The position numbers and the translations under genes are program-made. From Oceanococcus sp041624435 (GTDB lineage: Bacteria > Pseudomonadota > Gammaproteobacteria > Nevskiales > Oceanococcaceae): a stretch of DNA of 64,000 nt. The first letter of the stretch is position 1. The number at the start of each line of letters is the position of its first letter. Of this stretch, positions 25,795 through 34,445 are shown one piece after another. Below the pieces are notes generated by a model, which ran no database searches, was not told where the DNA came from, and saw nothing but the letters and a program-made list of their open reading frames with translations. Location: the NCBI GenBank assembly GCA_041624435.1, contig JBFJVB010000003.1, forward strand, positions 19,240-83,239, in the 5' to 3' direction.

Positions 25795-27015
25795 CTATAC
25801 CGTTTTCATCTCGCGCTCGCCATGCGGCAGCGCTCCGGAGCCCAGCGCGTAGGCCATGAACTCCTGCTTGATCCGCGTCTGCCGATCAACCAGATTCAGC
25901 CCCCAGTCCCGCAAACGCAGGACCTCACCGCTGCGGCTGCCAAACAGCAGATTCAGCGCATCCATCATGGCGATAGCCGGCAGGACGGAGCGCCGCCGCC
26001 CGCGCGCATACTGCCGCAACCAGGGTTCCACCGCCCGCCGCGGACCCTGACGCCAGCGCAGCGCTGGCGCGCCGAACAGGGCCGCAGCGTCTTCAAAGCC
26101 CAGATTCATGCCCAGACCCGCCAGGGGATGAACGGCATGCGCCGCGTCTCCGATCAGGGCGATCGCATCGGCGGCATAACTGTTGGCATGCTGCAGCACC
26201 AGAGGAAAGGCCGCGCGGCGGCTGACCAGGCGAAAGCCCGATTGTCCGCAGGCGCGGGCGACCGCGGTGCAGAAGTCCGCCTCGGCGCAGTGCAGCAGTT
26301 CGGTGGCTACGGCATCGGCCACCGACCAGACGATGGACACCTGACCGTTGGCCAGGGGCAACAGGCCCAAGGGGCCGCGGGAGGTAAACGCCTGACGCGC
26401 GACCGACTGATGCGCCTGCTCCGGCTCCAGCACGGCCACAATGCCTTGTTGCTGGTAATCGCGGAACTCCACGCCGATGCCGGCGCGCTGGCGCACCCGC
26501 GAGGAACGCCCGTCCGCCCCGACCAGGAGTTGGGTCACGGCTGAGCGGCCATCACGGCAGTGCAACCGCAAGCCCTGCGGGTGGATTTCGAAACGCGCGA
26601 ACTGGGCCCCTTGCCAGCGCTCGATCTGGCCGGCGCAGGCGCCGATGGCCTGATCCAGCGCTGCCTGCAAGCCTGGCACTTCGACGATATGACCCAGCTC
26701 GGGCACCGCCAGTTGCGCTGCCGAAAAGCTGATCTGGCCGGCACCGTCCGCATCCCAGACCTGCATCGCCTGATACGCCTGCGCGCGTCGGGCCAGCGCC
26801 TCGGGCCAGGCCTGGACCTGTTCGAACAAGGCCCGCGAGCTCGGCGACAAGGCCACCACCCGCAAATCGTAGGCGCCGGCCGGCGCCGCGTTCAAGGGTT
26901 CGGCCGCTGCGTCCATCAGCAGTACCGAAAACCCGGCCTGGGCGGCCAGCAAGGCCGCCAGACTGCCGACCGGACCGGCACCCACAATCGTCAATTCCTG
27001 CTGCGGCAAAGACAT
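25795..27015 (-). CDS. ubiI: FAD-dependent ubiquinone-biosynthesis hydroxylase, UbiI/VisC type
   Basis: This 406-residue flavoprotein monooxygenase of the UbiH/UbiI/Coq6 family has an FAD-binding GAGPVG near residue 12 and the central LVGADGRSSRVR. The second FAD motif is ALIGDAAHAVHPLAGLGMNLGFEDAA. The MQVWDADGAGQISF and LGHIVE segments match UbiI (VisC) better than UbiH. UbiI hydroxylates the ubiquinone ring at C5 at the membrane. In E. coli the order is ygfB-pepP-ubiH-ubiI-gcvT; here only one hydroxylase gene is present, so ubiH is elsewhere or this enzyme is broader in specificity. It starts three bases after the transporter stop. Confidence 0.85.
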   Translation of the reverse strand: MSLPQQELTIVGAGPVGSLAALLAAQAGFSVLLMDAAAEPLNAAPAGAYDLRVVALSPSSRALFEQVQAWPEALARRAQAYQAMQVWDADGAGQISFSAAQLAVPELGHIVEVPGLQAALDQAIGACAGQIERWQGAQFARFEIHPQGLRLHCRDGRSAVTQLLVGADGRSSRVRQRAGIGVEFRDYQQQGIVAVLEPEQAHQSVARQAFTSRGPLGLLPLANGQVSIVWSVADAVATELLHCAEADFCTAVARACGQSGFRLVSRRAAFPLVLQHANSYAADAIALIGDAAHAVHPLAGLGMNLGFEDAAALFGAPALRWRQGPRRAVEPWLRQYARGRRRSVLPAIAMMDALNLLFGSRSGEVLRLRDWGLNLVDRQTRIKQEFMAYALGSGALPHGEREMKTV

Positions 27016-27018
27016 GGA

Positions 27019-28701
27019 CTAAGGTTTCCTGGCCAGCACCGAGTGCAGATCGGCTTCGATCTGCAGGCCCGCTTTCAACAGACCGTAGCGCTGCATCTTC
27101 TCGGCCAGCTGGGCTTTGACATGGACAAGAAAGATCCGGGTCCTGCGCTTGGCCAGATCCCGGGCAATGGATTCCAGATTCATCATCGCCGTGGTGTCCA
27201 GCACGTTGACATCGGCCAGATCGAGCACCACGGTATGCACCTCTCGATCCACCGCCGCGATGATTTTCAGGGCTTTATGGGCCGCGCCGAAGAACAAGGG
27301 ACCATCCAGGTCATAGACCACCACACCCTTGACGTGCGCCTCGTCATGGACATGACGTCGATGATCCACCACGGCGGTCGCGGTCAGTTCGGTCATGCGC
27401 CGCATGAACAGCAGCGAAGCCAGCGCCACTCCGGCCACCACCGCGACCTGCATATCAATCAAAACGGTGAGACTGAAGCAGGTCAGCAAGACCGCCATGT
27501 CCGAACGTGGCGCCGTCCGGACGATGCGCAGCGCATGTTCGGCTTCGCTCATGTTCCAGGCCACCACCAGCAGCACCGCGGCCATCGCCGCCATGGGGAT
27601 CAGGGACAGCAGCGGCGCCGCCAGCAGCATCGCGACCAGCACGAATACCGAGTGAACGATCGCGGCCACCGGCGTGCTGCCCCCGGAACGGACATTGGTC
27701 GCAGTCCGGGCGATCGCCGCGGTCGCGGGAATGCCGCCAAAGAAAGCCACCGCAATATTACCCACGCCCTGGCCGATCAATTCGCTGTCCGGATCATGCT
27801 GGCGCCCGGTCATGCCATCGGCCACCACCGCACACAGCAGGGATTCCAGGGCCCCCAGAAGGGCGATGGCGAACGCCGCTCCGAGCAAGGCCCGCAACAA
27901 GGTGAAGCTCAGACCCAGGGGTTCGCCGTCCGGCCCGGGCAAATTCCAGGGCAGGACAAACTGCGGGGCCAGCGCGGGAATGCCGTGCAGCAGTTGCCCG
28001 TCCAGCTCGAAACTGAAGCGGCTGGCAATCGTATCCACGGCCGGCAACAGGTCCACGTAATTGAACACCCCGCCCAGGGCGGTGCCGGCAAGCAGGGCCA
28101 CCAGATACGAGGGCACCCGGCTCTGGCGGCGTTTCCACAGCAACAGGACCGCCAGCGTGCTGGCGCCGACCAGGAATTCGGCCCAGCGCGCGCTGGGCAG
28201 AGCCAACAGCATGTTTCCCAGCTTGCCGAGAAAATGCACCGCATCCCCGTGCGGCTGCAAACCGAAAAAGTCCGCCAGCTGCAAAGTGGCGATAACCGTA
28301 CCGATCCCGGCGGTAAAGCCCACCACCACCGGATACGGAATCAGCTGGATCAGTCGTCCCAGACGCATCAGTCCAAACGCGATCATCATCAGACCGGCCA
28401 GCGCGCCGCTGACCAGCAGGCCGCCCAGACCGTACTGCTGCACCACCGGCAGGAGCACCACCACAAATGCTGCGGTCGGCCCGGAAATGTTCACCCGCGA
28501 ACCGCCCAGGACGGCGATCAGCAAACCACCGATGATCGCGGTGTACAGACCATGCTGAGGCGCAACCCCGCTGGCGATCGCCAGCCCCATCGACAACGGC
28601 AGGGCCACGACGCCGACGGTCAGCCCCGACAGCAGATTGGCCGGCAGCGAACGGAGCAGAGTCCCCTCGGACCAGGCCTGACGCAGCGCCGCGGCGATCA
28701 T
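27019..28701 (-). CDS. SulP-family anion transporter with STAS domain
   Basis: This 560-residue protein has a membrane part of about 12-14 segments (residues about 20-410) containing the SulP signature (GLYTAIIGGLL, SGPTAA) and GVGNI around residue 310. A C-terminal STAS domain (residues about 430-555) has LDLADVNVLDTTAM. SulP proteins carry sulfate, bicarbonate or C4-dicarboxylates; DauA-type members have the same layout, so the substrate cannot be fixed from sequence. It is embedded between pepP and ubiI, a position where related genomes have ubiH or nothing. The spacing (three bases to ubiI) makes it part of the same transcription unit. Confidence 0.9.
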   Translation of the reverse strand: MIAAALRQAWSEGTLLRSLPANLLSGLTVGVVALPLSMGLAIASGVAPQHGLYTAIIGGLLIAVLGGSRVNISGPTAAFVVVLLPVVQQYGLGGLLVSGALAGLMMIAFGLMRLGRLIQLIPYPVVVGFTAGIGTVIATLQLADFFGLQPHGDAVHFLGKLGNMLLALPSARWAEFLVGASTLAVLLLWKRRQSRVPSYLVALLAGTALGGVFNYVDLLPAVDTIASRFSFELDGQLLHGIPALAPQFVLPWNLPGPDGEPLGLSFTLLRALLGAAFAIALLGALESLLCAVVADGMTGRQHDPDSELIGQGVGNIAVAFFGGIPATAAIARTATNVRSGGSTPVAAIVHSVFVLVAMLLAAPLLSLIPMAAMAAVLLVVAWNMSEAEHALRIVRTAPRSDMAVLLTCFSLTVLIDMQVAVVAGVALASLLFMRRMTELTATAVVDHRRHVHDEAHVKGVVVYDLDGPLFFGAAHKALKIIAAVDREVHTVVLDLADVNVLDTTAMMNLESIARDLAKRRTRIFLVHVKAQLAEKMQRYGLLKAGLQIEADLHSVLARKP

Positions 28702-28742
28702 CGCCGCGACTGCTGGGCGGGACGGTCGTTCTGATCCTTCAC

Positions 28743-30083
28743 CTAGGCCGCCATCACGGCTTCAATCTGCGCCACGGTTTTCGGCACGCCTGCACTGAGC
28801 AGCTCAGGTTCCCCGGCGGTCACCAGCACATCATCCTCGATACGGATACCGATATTGGCGAACTCCGGTGGAATGCCCGGGGTGTCCGCGGAAACATACA
28901 GGCCGGGCTCGATGGTCAGCACCATGCCGGGCTGCAACTCGCGCCAGCTGCCATTTTCCCGGTAGGCGCCCACATCATGCACATCCATGCCCAGCCAGTG
29001 ACCGGTCTTGTGCATGAAGAAATCCATGTATTTCTGCGTGTCGATCAATTCCTCAAGATTACCCTTGAGCAGGCCCAGGTCCAGCAGGCCCTGGGTCAGA
29101 ATCGGCACCACGGTTTCGTGCGGCGCCAGCCAGTGCTGGCCCGCCCGGACGGCGGCGATGCCGGCGAGTTGTGCCTCGAGCACGACCTCGTACAAGGCTT
29201 TCTGGGCCGTGCTGAACCGCCCGCTCACCGGAAAAGTTCGGGTGATGTCCGCGCAATAGCCCTGGAATTCGGCGCCGGCGTCGATCAGGCACAGATCGCC
29301 ATCTCGCAGGGGCGCGGAATTTTCCACGTAATGCAGGACACAGGCATTGGCGCCGCCGCCGACGATACTGCCGTAAGCGGTCTCCATGCCGTGGCGCTCG
29401 AAATCATGATGAATCTCGGCGCCGAGCTGATATTCGTACAAACCGGCATGGACCTTCTGCATCGCCCGCACATGCGCCGCGGCGGAAACCGCGCCGGCGT
29501 AGCGCATCATCGCCACCTCGGCAGGCGACTTGCGCAACCGGTGCTCGTGCAGCACTTCGCCCAGATCGTGAATCTGGCTGGGGGCGTTCACGCCTTGCCG
29601 GATCATCTGCCGCACCCGACCGATCCAGGCTTGCAGGCGCCGATCATGCTGCGCATTCCAGCCGGAGGGAAAATACACCGCCCGGCGATCCTGCAGCAGG
29701 CCGGGCATTTTCTCGTCGAGATCGGCCAGAATCTCAGCCCGGTCTGCGGCGTAATCGCGCACGCAGCCTTCCGGTCCGGCGCGCCGTCCATCCCAGATTT
29801 CCCGCTGCTTGTCCTTGGGCCGACAGAACAACACGAACTCGCCATCGGCGTGCCCGGGCGCCAGAACCGCCCAGGCGTCCGGTTCCGGAAAACCGCTCAG
29901 GTAGCGAAAATCCGAATTCTGCCGGAACCGATAATGCACATCGCTGTTGCGCATCTGCTCGCTCGCGGCCGGGATGATGGCCACCGCATCGTGGCCGATC
30001 GCCTCCATCAAACGCTCACGGCGGGCGGCGTATTCCGCCGCGGATATCTGGGCCTCAACCGGCCTGGGGATGTAATTCGACAT
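28743..30083 (-). CDS. pepP: Xaa-Pro aminopeptidase P
   Basis: This 446-residue dinuclear manganese peptidase of the pita-bread fold removes N-terminal residues preceding proline. The N-terminal domain (residues about 1-175) includes RFRQNSDFRYLSGFPEP. The catalytic domain carries the metal ligands in LIDAGAEFQGYCADITRTF (two aspartates), HKTGHWLGMDVHD (His), LTIEPGLYV (Glu) and IRIEDDVL (Glu). Its start overlaps the last 29 bases of the ygfB-like gene upstream, matching the conserved ygfB-pepP pairing. Confidence 0.95.
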   Translation of the reverse strand: MSNYIPRPVEAQISAAEYAARRERLMEAIGHDAVAIIPAASEQMRNSDVHYRFRQNSDFRYLSGFPEPDAWAVLAPGHADGEFVLFCRPKDKQREIWDGRRAGPEGCVRDYAADRAEILADLDEKMPGLLQDRRAVYFPSGWNAQHDRRLQAWIGRVRQMIRQGVNAPSQIHDLGEVLHEHRLRKSPAEVAMMRYAGAVSAAAHVRAMQKVHAGLYEYQLGAEIHHDFERHGMETAYGSIVGGGANACVLHYVENSAPLRDGDLCLIDAGAEFQGYCADITRTFPVSGRFSTAQKALYEVVLEAQLAGIAAVRAGQHWLAPHETVVPILTQGLLDLGLLKGNLEELIDTQKYMDFFMHKTGHWLGMDVHDVGAYRENGSWRELQPGMVLTIEPGLYVSADTPGIPPEFANIGIRIEDDVLVTAGEPELLSAGVPKTVAQIEAVMAA

Positions 30084-30564
30084 AAAGCGTTTGGGCTACC
30101 ACCTTGAGGTACTCGACGATTTCAACATAGGCGTCTTCGGCGCCGTCTTCGTCTTCGTCTACGGTTATCTTGCAAATCTCGGACAGGTCACGGAGCAGCT
30201 CCTGAATCTCCGCCGAGAGCGCGCTGGGCGCCAGGGCGCCTGCCGCGCCGATACCAAACAACAGGCCTTCACTCCATTCCGCCAGAGCTTCCACACGTAG
30301 CGCCAGCGGTGCATGATCCGGCGGCAGCAGCGGGACAAAGCCACAATCGCTGTCATCCAGCGCGTCTTTCACCCGCTGGGCAAAATCCAGCAGCCAGGTC
30401 CAGGCTTCGGCCTGCTGATCGGCGCCATCCAGACCCAGATCCGCCGGCAGCTGCCGGTAACGACACCACAAGCCGGCCAGCTGGCCGTGAAACCCGGCCG
30501 GACCCGCGGTGGATTCCACCTCACTCAGATGCTCGGCCAGTTCGCTGTAATTAAATTCACTCAT
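30055..30564 (-). CDS. UPF0149 family protein (YgfB-like)
   Basis: This 169-residue acidic, helical protein of the UPF0149/YgfB family is recognised by its position before pepP. The family sequence elements are also present: ESTAGPAGFHGQLAGLWC near residue 15, WLLDFAQRV in the middle, and the very acidic TVDEDEDGAEDAYVEIVEYLKV near the end. The start at 30564 is the ATG that gives the family N-terminus MSEFNYSELAEHL. YgfB-type proteins have been linked to gene regulation in Pseudomonas, but the general function is unsettled. It is divergent from argE across an 80-base or shorter gap and probably heads the pepP-sulP-ubiI unit. Confidence 0.85.
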   Translation of the reverse strand: MSEFNYSELAEHLSEVESTAGPAGFHGQLAGLWCRYRQLPADLGLDGADQQAEAWTWLLDFAQRVKDALDDSDCGFVPLLPPDHAPLALRVEALAEWSEGLLFGIGAAGALAPSALSAEIQELLRDLSEICKITVDEDEDGAEDAYVEIVEYLKVVAQTLYVELHPQAG

Positions 30565-30598
30565 CCGGGCATTATCCCATGGGCACTGAGGAGGCACC

Positions 30599-31801
30599 AT
30601 GCAAGTTCCGGGTGTGTCCGCTCCGGGTTTGGCGGATAATGCGCCAATGAACACCGCTCCTGCCTTCAAAGACTGCCTGGCCCAACTCGTGGGCACCCCG
30701 TCCGTGAGCAGTACCCATGCCCACCTGGACATGAGCAATCAAGCGGTCTGCGAACTGCTCGCCAACTGGCTGGAGCCGCTGGGCTTCGCCTGCGAGATGC
30801 AACCGGTACCAGGGCGGTCGGACAAGTTCAACCTGATCGCCTGCCGCGGCCGTGGCGATGGTGGCCTGGTGCTCAGCGGGCATACCGACACCGTACCCTT
30901 CGATGAGACCGGTTGGGACAGTGACCCCTTCACGCTGACCGAGGTCGGAGCGCGCTGGCACGGCCTGGGCAGCTGCGACATGAAGGGCTTTTTCGGCCTG
31001 TGCGTGCAATTGGCCGCGGAGATCAAGGATCACCCTCTGGATCAGCCGCTGGTCATTCTGGCCACCGCCGACGAGGAATCCGGCATGGACGGGGCCAAAG
31101 CCCTGCTCGCCTCCGGGCGCCGTTTCGGTCGCCACGCCCTGATCGGCGAACCCACCGGCTTGCGGCCCATCCGGATGCACAAGGGCATCTTCATGGACGC
31201 CTTGCGCGTGCGTGGCCGCGCCGGTCATTCGTCCAATCCGGCAGCCGGCGTGAACGCCGTCGAAGGGGTCCATCGGGCACTGGGCGCCATCCTGCGCATG
31301 CGCGACGAATTGAAAACCCGCGAGACCAGACCGGAGTTTTCGGTCCCTTACGCCACCCTGAATCCCGGCTGCGTGCACGGTGGAGACAGCCCGAATCGGA
31401 TTCCCGCCGCCTGCGAGCTGCAGTTCGACTTGCGCCAGCTGCCGGGTCAGTCCCTGGACGACCTGCGGGCCGAATTGCGCGGCCGGATCGATCAGGCCCT
31501 CCAAGGCGAGGCCTGGGAGTGGGAGCATGCCAGCCTGTATGAAGGCACGGCGGCGTTTGAAACGCCAGCGCAAGCCGCCATCGTCAAACTGGCGGAAAAG
31601 CTCACCGGCAGCCCCGCCCAGGCGGTCAATTTCGCCACCGAAGGCGGCTACCTGAACGCGCTGGGCATGCAATCCCTGGTGCTGGGCCCCGGCAGCATCG
31701 ATCAGGCCCATCAACCCAATGAATACCTGGCGATGGACCAGATTGCGCCGATGCTGGACATCCTGCGCGGCATGGTGAAAAACTTCTGCAGTGAAAAATA
31801 A
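30599..31801 (+). CDS. argE: acetylornithine deacetylase
   Basis: This M20 zinc peptidase-family enzyme removes acetate from N-acetylornithine in arginine synthesis. Metal-site motifs are LSGHTDTVPFD, GLGSCDMKG and ATADEESGMDGAK; the dimerisation-domain GRAGHSSNP and the late FATEGGYLNALG also fit. There are two start candidates. The ATG at 30599 has AGGAGG four bases upstream and gives 400 residues. The ATG at 30647 has no such site but matches the usual ArgE N-terminus (NTAPAFKDCLAQLVGTPS) and gives 384. The gene overlaps argA by eleven bases, so the two arginine genes are coupled. Confidence 0.92.
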   Translation: MQVPGVSAPGLADNAPMNTAPAFKDCLAQLVGTPSVSSTHAHLDMSNQAVCELLANWLEPLGFACEMQPVPGRSDKFNLIACRGRGDGGLVLSGHTDTVPFDETGWDSDPFTLTEVGARWHGLGSCDMKGFFGLCVQLAAEIKDHPLDQPLVILATADEESGMDGAKALLASGRRFGRHALIGEPTGLRPIRMHKGIFMDALRVRGRAGHSSNPAAGVNAVEGVHRALGAILRMRDELKTRETRPEFSVPYATLNPGCVHGGDSPNRIPAACELQFDLRQLPGQSLDDLRAELRGRIDQALQGEAWEWEHASLYEGTAAFETPAQAAIVKLAEKLTGSPAQAVNFATEGGYLNALGMQSLVLGPGSIDQAHQPNEYLAMDQIAPMLDILRGMVKNFCSEK

Positions 31802-33053
31802 TCTGTTTCCCGAAGCCGTGCGCCGCGCGGCCCCGTATATCAACGCCCACGGTGGGCGTACCTGTGTGGTCCACATTCCCGGCGAAGTGGCGCTCTCCAG
31901 CGCGCTCAAGTCCCTGGTCTATGATCTGTCGGTGGCGCATAGCCTGGGCCTGAAACTGATCCTGGTCCTCGGCGCTCGCCCGCAGATCGAGGCCCGCCTG
32001 CAGGCCCGGGCGCACAGCTCGCCCGTGGTCGCCGGCCACCGCGTCACCGACGCGGTGGCGCTGGACTGCGTTCGGGAGGCGGCCGGAGACCTGCGGTGCG
32101 AATTCGAGGCCTTGCTCAGTACCGGCCTGGCCAGCACCCCGATGGGCGGCGCGCGCATCCGGGTCGCCGGCGGCAATCTGGTCACCGCGCGTCCAGTCGG
32201 CGTCCTGCAAGGTGTCGATTTGCAATACACCGGCGAGCTGCGCCGGCTCGACACCGATACGCTGGGCGACCATCTGGCCAAAGGCCGCATCGTTCTGCTG
32301 CCGCCGGTAGGCTATTCGCCCAGCGGCGAAACCTTCAATCTGCGCAGTGATGATCTGGCCGTCGCCACGGCTCAAGCCATGGGTGCGGACAAACTGGTCC
32401 TGCTGGTGCCGCGGCCGGTCGAAGTCGGCGAACTGTGTCTGAATGCGCCCCCGGCCGACCCCGATGAAACCCAGTTGCTGGCCATGGCGGCGGTGCGCCA
32501 AGGCGTGCCCCGGGTGCATATCCTCGATGCCGCTCAGGATGGTGCCTTCCTGCGCGAGCTTTACACCCCGGATGGCGCCGGCCTGATGGTTTCGGCCCAG
32601 GCTTATGACAGCCTGCACCAGGCCAGCATCGACGACATCGGTGGCCTGCTGCAATTGATCGAGCCCCTGGAGCGTCAGGGCGTGATCGTGCCGCGCTCGC
32701 GTGAGCAGATGGAACTGGAGATTGAGCGCTTCACCGTCATGGCCCGCGATGACACCATCATCGGCTGCCAGGCCCTGTTCCCCTACCCGGAGCAGCGCTG
32801 CGCGGAACTGGCCTGCATCATCGTCGCGCCGCATTATCAGCATGGCGGCCGGGCCACGGCACTGCTGGCCCACGCCGAACTGTGCGCCCGCGAACTGGAA
32901 CTGGACCGGCTATTCGTACTCACCACCCAGACCGCGCACTGGTTTATCGAGCACGGCTTTCGTCCCGGCAGCCTGGATGAGCTGCCGCCGCAAAAGCAGG
33001 CCTTTTACAATTACCAGCGCAATTCCAAAGTGCTGATCAAAGATCTGGGCTAG
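31791..33053 (+). CDS. argA: N-acetylglutamate synthase (kinase-like plus GNAT domain)
   Basis: This 420-residue protein is a classical two-domain ArgA. An amino-acid-kinase fold lies at residues about 20-285 (LILVLGARPQIEARL, ADKLVLLV). A GNAT acetyltransferase domain lies at about 290-420, with the acetyl-CoA loop region VAPHYQHGGRATALL and a late FIEHGFRPG. It acetylates glutamate with acetyl-CoA as the first step of arginine synthesis, and the kinase-like domain usually carries arginine feedback. The start is GTG, overlapping the argE stop by eleven bases. Confidence 0.95.
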   Translation: MKNNLFPEAVRRAAPYINAHGGRTCVVHIPGEVALSSALKSLVYDLSVAHSLGLKLILVLGARPQIEARLQARAHSSPVVAGHRVTDAVALDCVREAAGDLRCEFEALLSTGLASTPMGGARIRVAGGNLVTARPVGVLQGVDLQYTGELRRLDTDTLGDHLAKGRIVLLPPVGYSPSGETFNLRSDDLAVATAQAMGADKLVLLVPRPVEVGELCLNAPPADPDETQLLAMAAVRQGVPRVHILDAAQDGAFLRELYTPDGAGLMVSAQAYDSLHQASIDDIGGLLQLIEPLERQGVIVPRSREQMELEIERFTVMARDDTIIGCQALFPYPEQRCAELACIIVAPHYQHGGRATALLAHAELCARELELDRLFVLTTQTAHWFIEHGFRPGSLDELPPQKQAFYNYQRNSKVLIKDLG

Positions 33054-33164
33054 GCCCGTGCGCGACGTGGCGAGCACCAGCGGGCGAAGTGCGCACCAGC
33101 GGCAACCCAGCGCTTTGCTTCAGCGCCGCAGTGGCACCCGACACGCCACAGGCTGCGCGGGCTG

Positions 33165-33893
33165 ATGGCGCACATCCCGCGCCTGTACTGGCCCGAGCAG
33201 CTGGAGGTCGGCCAGCAGCTGGAGATTGCCGGTGACCGGGCCCACCACCTGCTGCGCGTCCTCAAGCGCCGCGAAGGCGATCCCGTGATCCTGTTCGGGC
33301 CACCGGATTATGAATCTGTCGGACAGATCTGTTCCGCCGGCAAACAACAGCTACTGGTCCTCGTCCAGCAGGTTCAGCGGGTCCGGCGCGAATCTCCATT
33401 GCACTGCGTACTGGTGCAGGGTCTGTCGCGCGGGGACCGCATGGATTACAGCGTGCAGAAGGCGGTGGAGCTGGGCGTCTTCGCGATCCAGCCGGTCCTG
33501 ACCCAGCGCAGCGGCGTGCAGCTGGGCGGGGACCGGCTGGCCCGTAAACAGGCGCACTGGCAGGCGATCGCCCTGTCCGCCGCCGAACAGTCCGGGCGCA
33601 CCTGCGTGCCGCAAGTGCGTCCGTGTCTGCGCCTGGATCAGTTCCTGAGCGAGCAATCCTCGCCGGGCTTCGTGCTGGCGCCCGATGGGCCGGACGACTG
33701 GGGCACCGCACCGCCCGTAAACGAGGAGATCAATCTGCTGGTTGGCCCGGAGGGTGGATTATCCGCCGACGAACTGGATCTGGCCCAACGCTGCGGCCTG
33801 AGGCCCTTGCGTCTCGGGCCACGCATCTTGCGCACTGAAACGGCCGGTGCCGTGGCGCTAACAGCCATGCAATGCCACTGGGGGGATTTTTGA
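33165..33893 (+). CDS. rsmE: 16S rRNA m3U1498 methyltransferase
   Basis: This 242-residue SPOUT-class methyltransferase methylates U1498 of 16S rRNA. An N-terminal PUA-like part (HHLLRVLKRREGD) precedes the knotted SAM-binding domain. The family signature LLVGPEGGLSADEL and the terminal LRLGPRILRTETAGAVAL are intact. It stands about 110 bases after argA, with nothing recognisable in that gap, and ends facing the minus-strand chemosensory operon. Confidence 0.95.
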   Translation: MAHIPRLYWPEQLEVGQQLEIAGDRAHHLLRVLKRREGDPVILFGPPDYESVGQICSAGKQQLLVLVQQVQRVRRESPLHCVLVQGLSRGDRMDYSVQKAVELGVFAIQPVLTQRSGVQLGGDRLARKQAHWQAIALSAAEQSGRTCVPQVRPCLRLDQFLSEQSSPGFVLAPDGPDDWGTAPPVNEEINLLVGPEGGLSADELDLAQRCGLRPLRLGPRILRTETAGAVALTAMQCHWGDF

Positions 33894-33980
33894 CACGCCC
33901 ATCCAGAGCGAGAGCACCGGACAGCTGATTTCCACGCTGCGGCGCGCGCCTCAGGCCCGCCGCGTGATCAGCCCGGCGCC

Positions 33981-34445
33981 TCAGTCCGCGACATAGGGAC
34001 GCGCCGCGGCGGCCAGTGCATCCAGATCAGGGATAATCGCCGCGCGGTTGGACACCCGCACACGGCTATAGATCAAGGCTGCCGCAGGATCATTCTCGAT
34101 CAAGGCCGGCTGCATGGCGATTTCATTCAAGGTCACGATCAGCGGATAGGCCTGAGAGACGATGGCGACGGCTGCCGCCCGCACCGGCGCATGCAGCACC
34201 ACGACCCGGCATTTGCGCTCCATCGCCGGCACCGGCTGACCCACCATCCCCTCAAAGCTGACGATCGGCACATCTTCGTGTTGCCATTCAACCTGGCCCA
34301 GCAACCAGCCCGGCCCTTTCTTCTGGCAAGGCACAATCACATCCTGTCCCAGCACCTCGGCCACGGCCGAGTTGGGCAGGATCAGGCTTTCCTTCGCCAG
34401 GCTGATCAACACACTGTAAACATGGGTGGGTAGCTGGGAACTCAT
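33981..34445 (-). CDS. chpC: CheW-domain protein, probable ChpC
   Basis: This 154-residue single-domain CheW-like protein has LPNSAVAEVLG near the start (the CheW docking strand), PGWLLGQVEWQHEDVPIVSFE in the middle and RAAIIPDLDALA near the end. It follows the giant histidine kinase gene with a four-base ATGA overlap, the position of chpC in Pseudomonas aeruginosa. There a chpB methylesterase gene separates the two; here it is absent. It is likely an extra adaptor linking ChpA to a receptor in surface sensing. The assignment rests on position and size more than on sequence. Confidence 0.75.
   Translation of the reverse strand: MSSQLPTHVYSVLISLAKESLILPNSAVAEVLGQDVIVPCQKKGPGWLLGQVEWQHEDVPIVSFEGMVGQPVPAMERKCRVVVLHAPVRAAAVAIVSQAYPLIVTLNEIAMQPALIENDPAAALIYSRVRVSNRAAIIPDLDALAAAARPYVAD

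Noticed and set aside
26560..28734. 724-codon open frame on the plus strand opposite ubiI and the SulP gene
   Set aside because: Rich in Gln/His/Arg/Gly from the reverse complement of GC-rich coding DNA; the minus-strand proteins are clear family members.
33894..33980. GC-rich palindromic sequence between rsmE and chpC as a terminator
   Set aside because: No stable uninterrupted stem and no T run on either strand.
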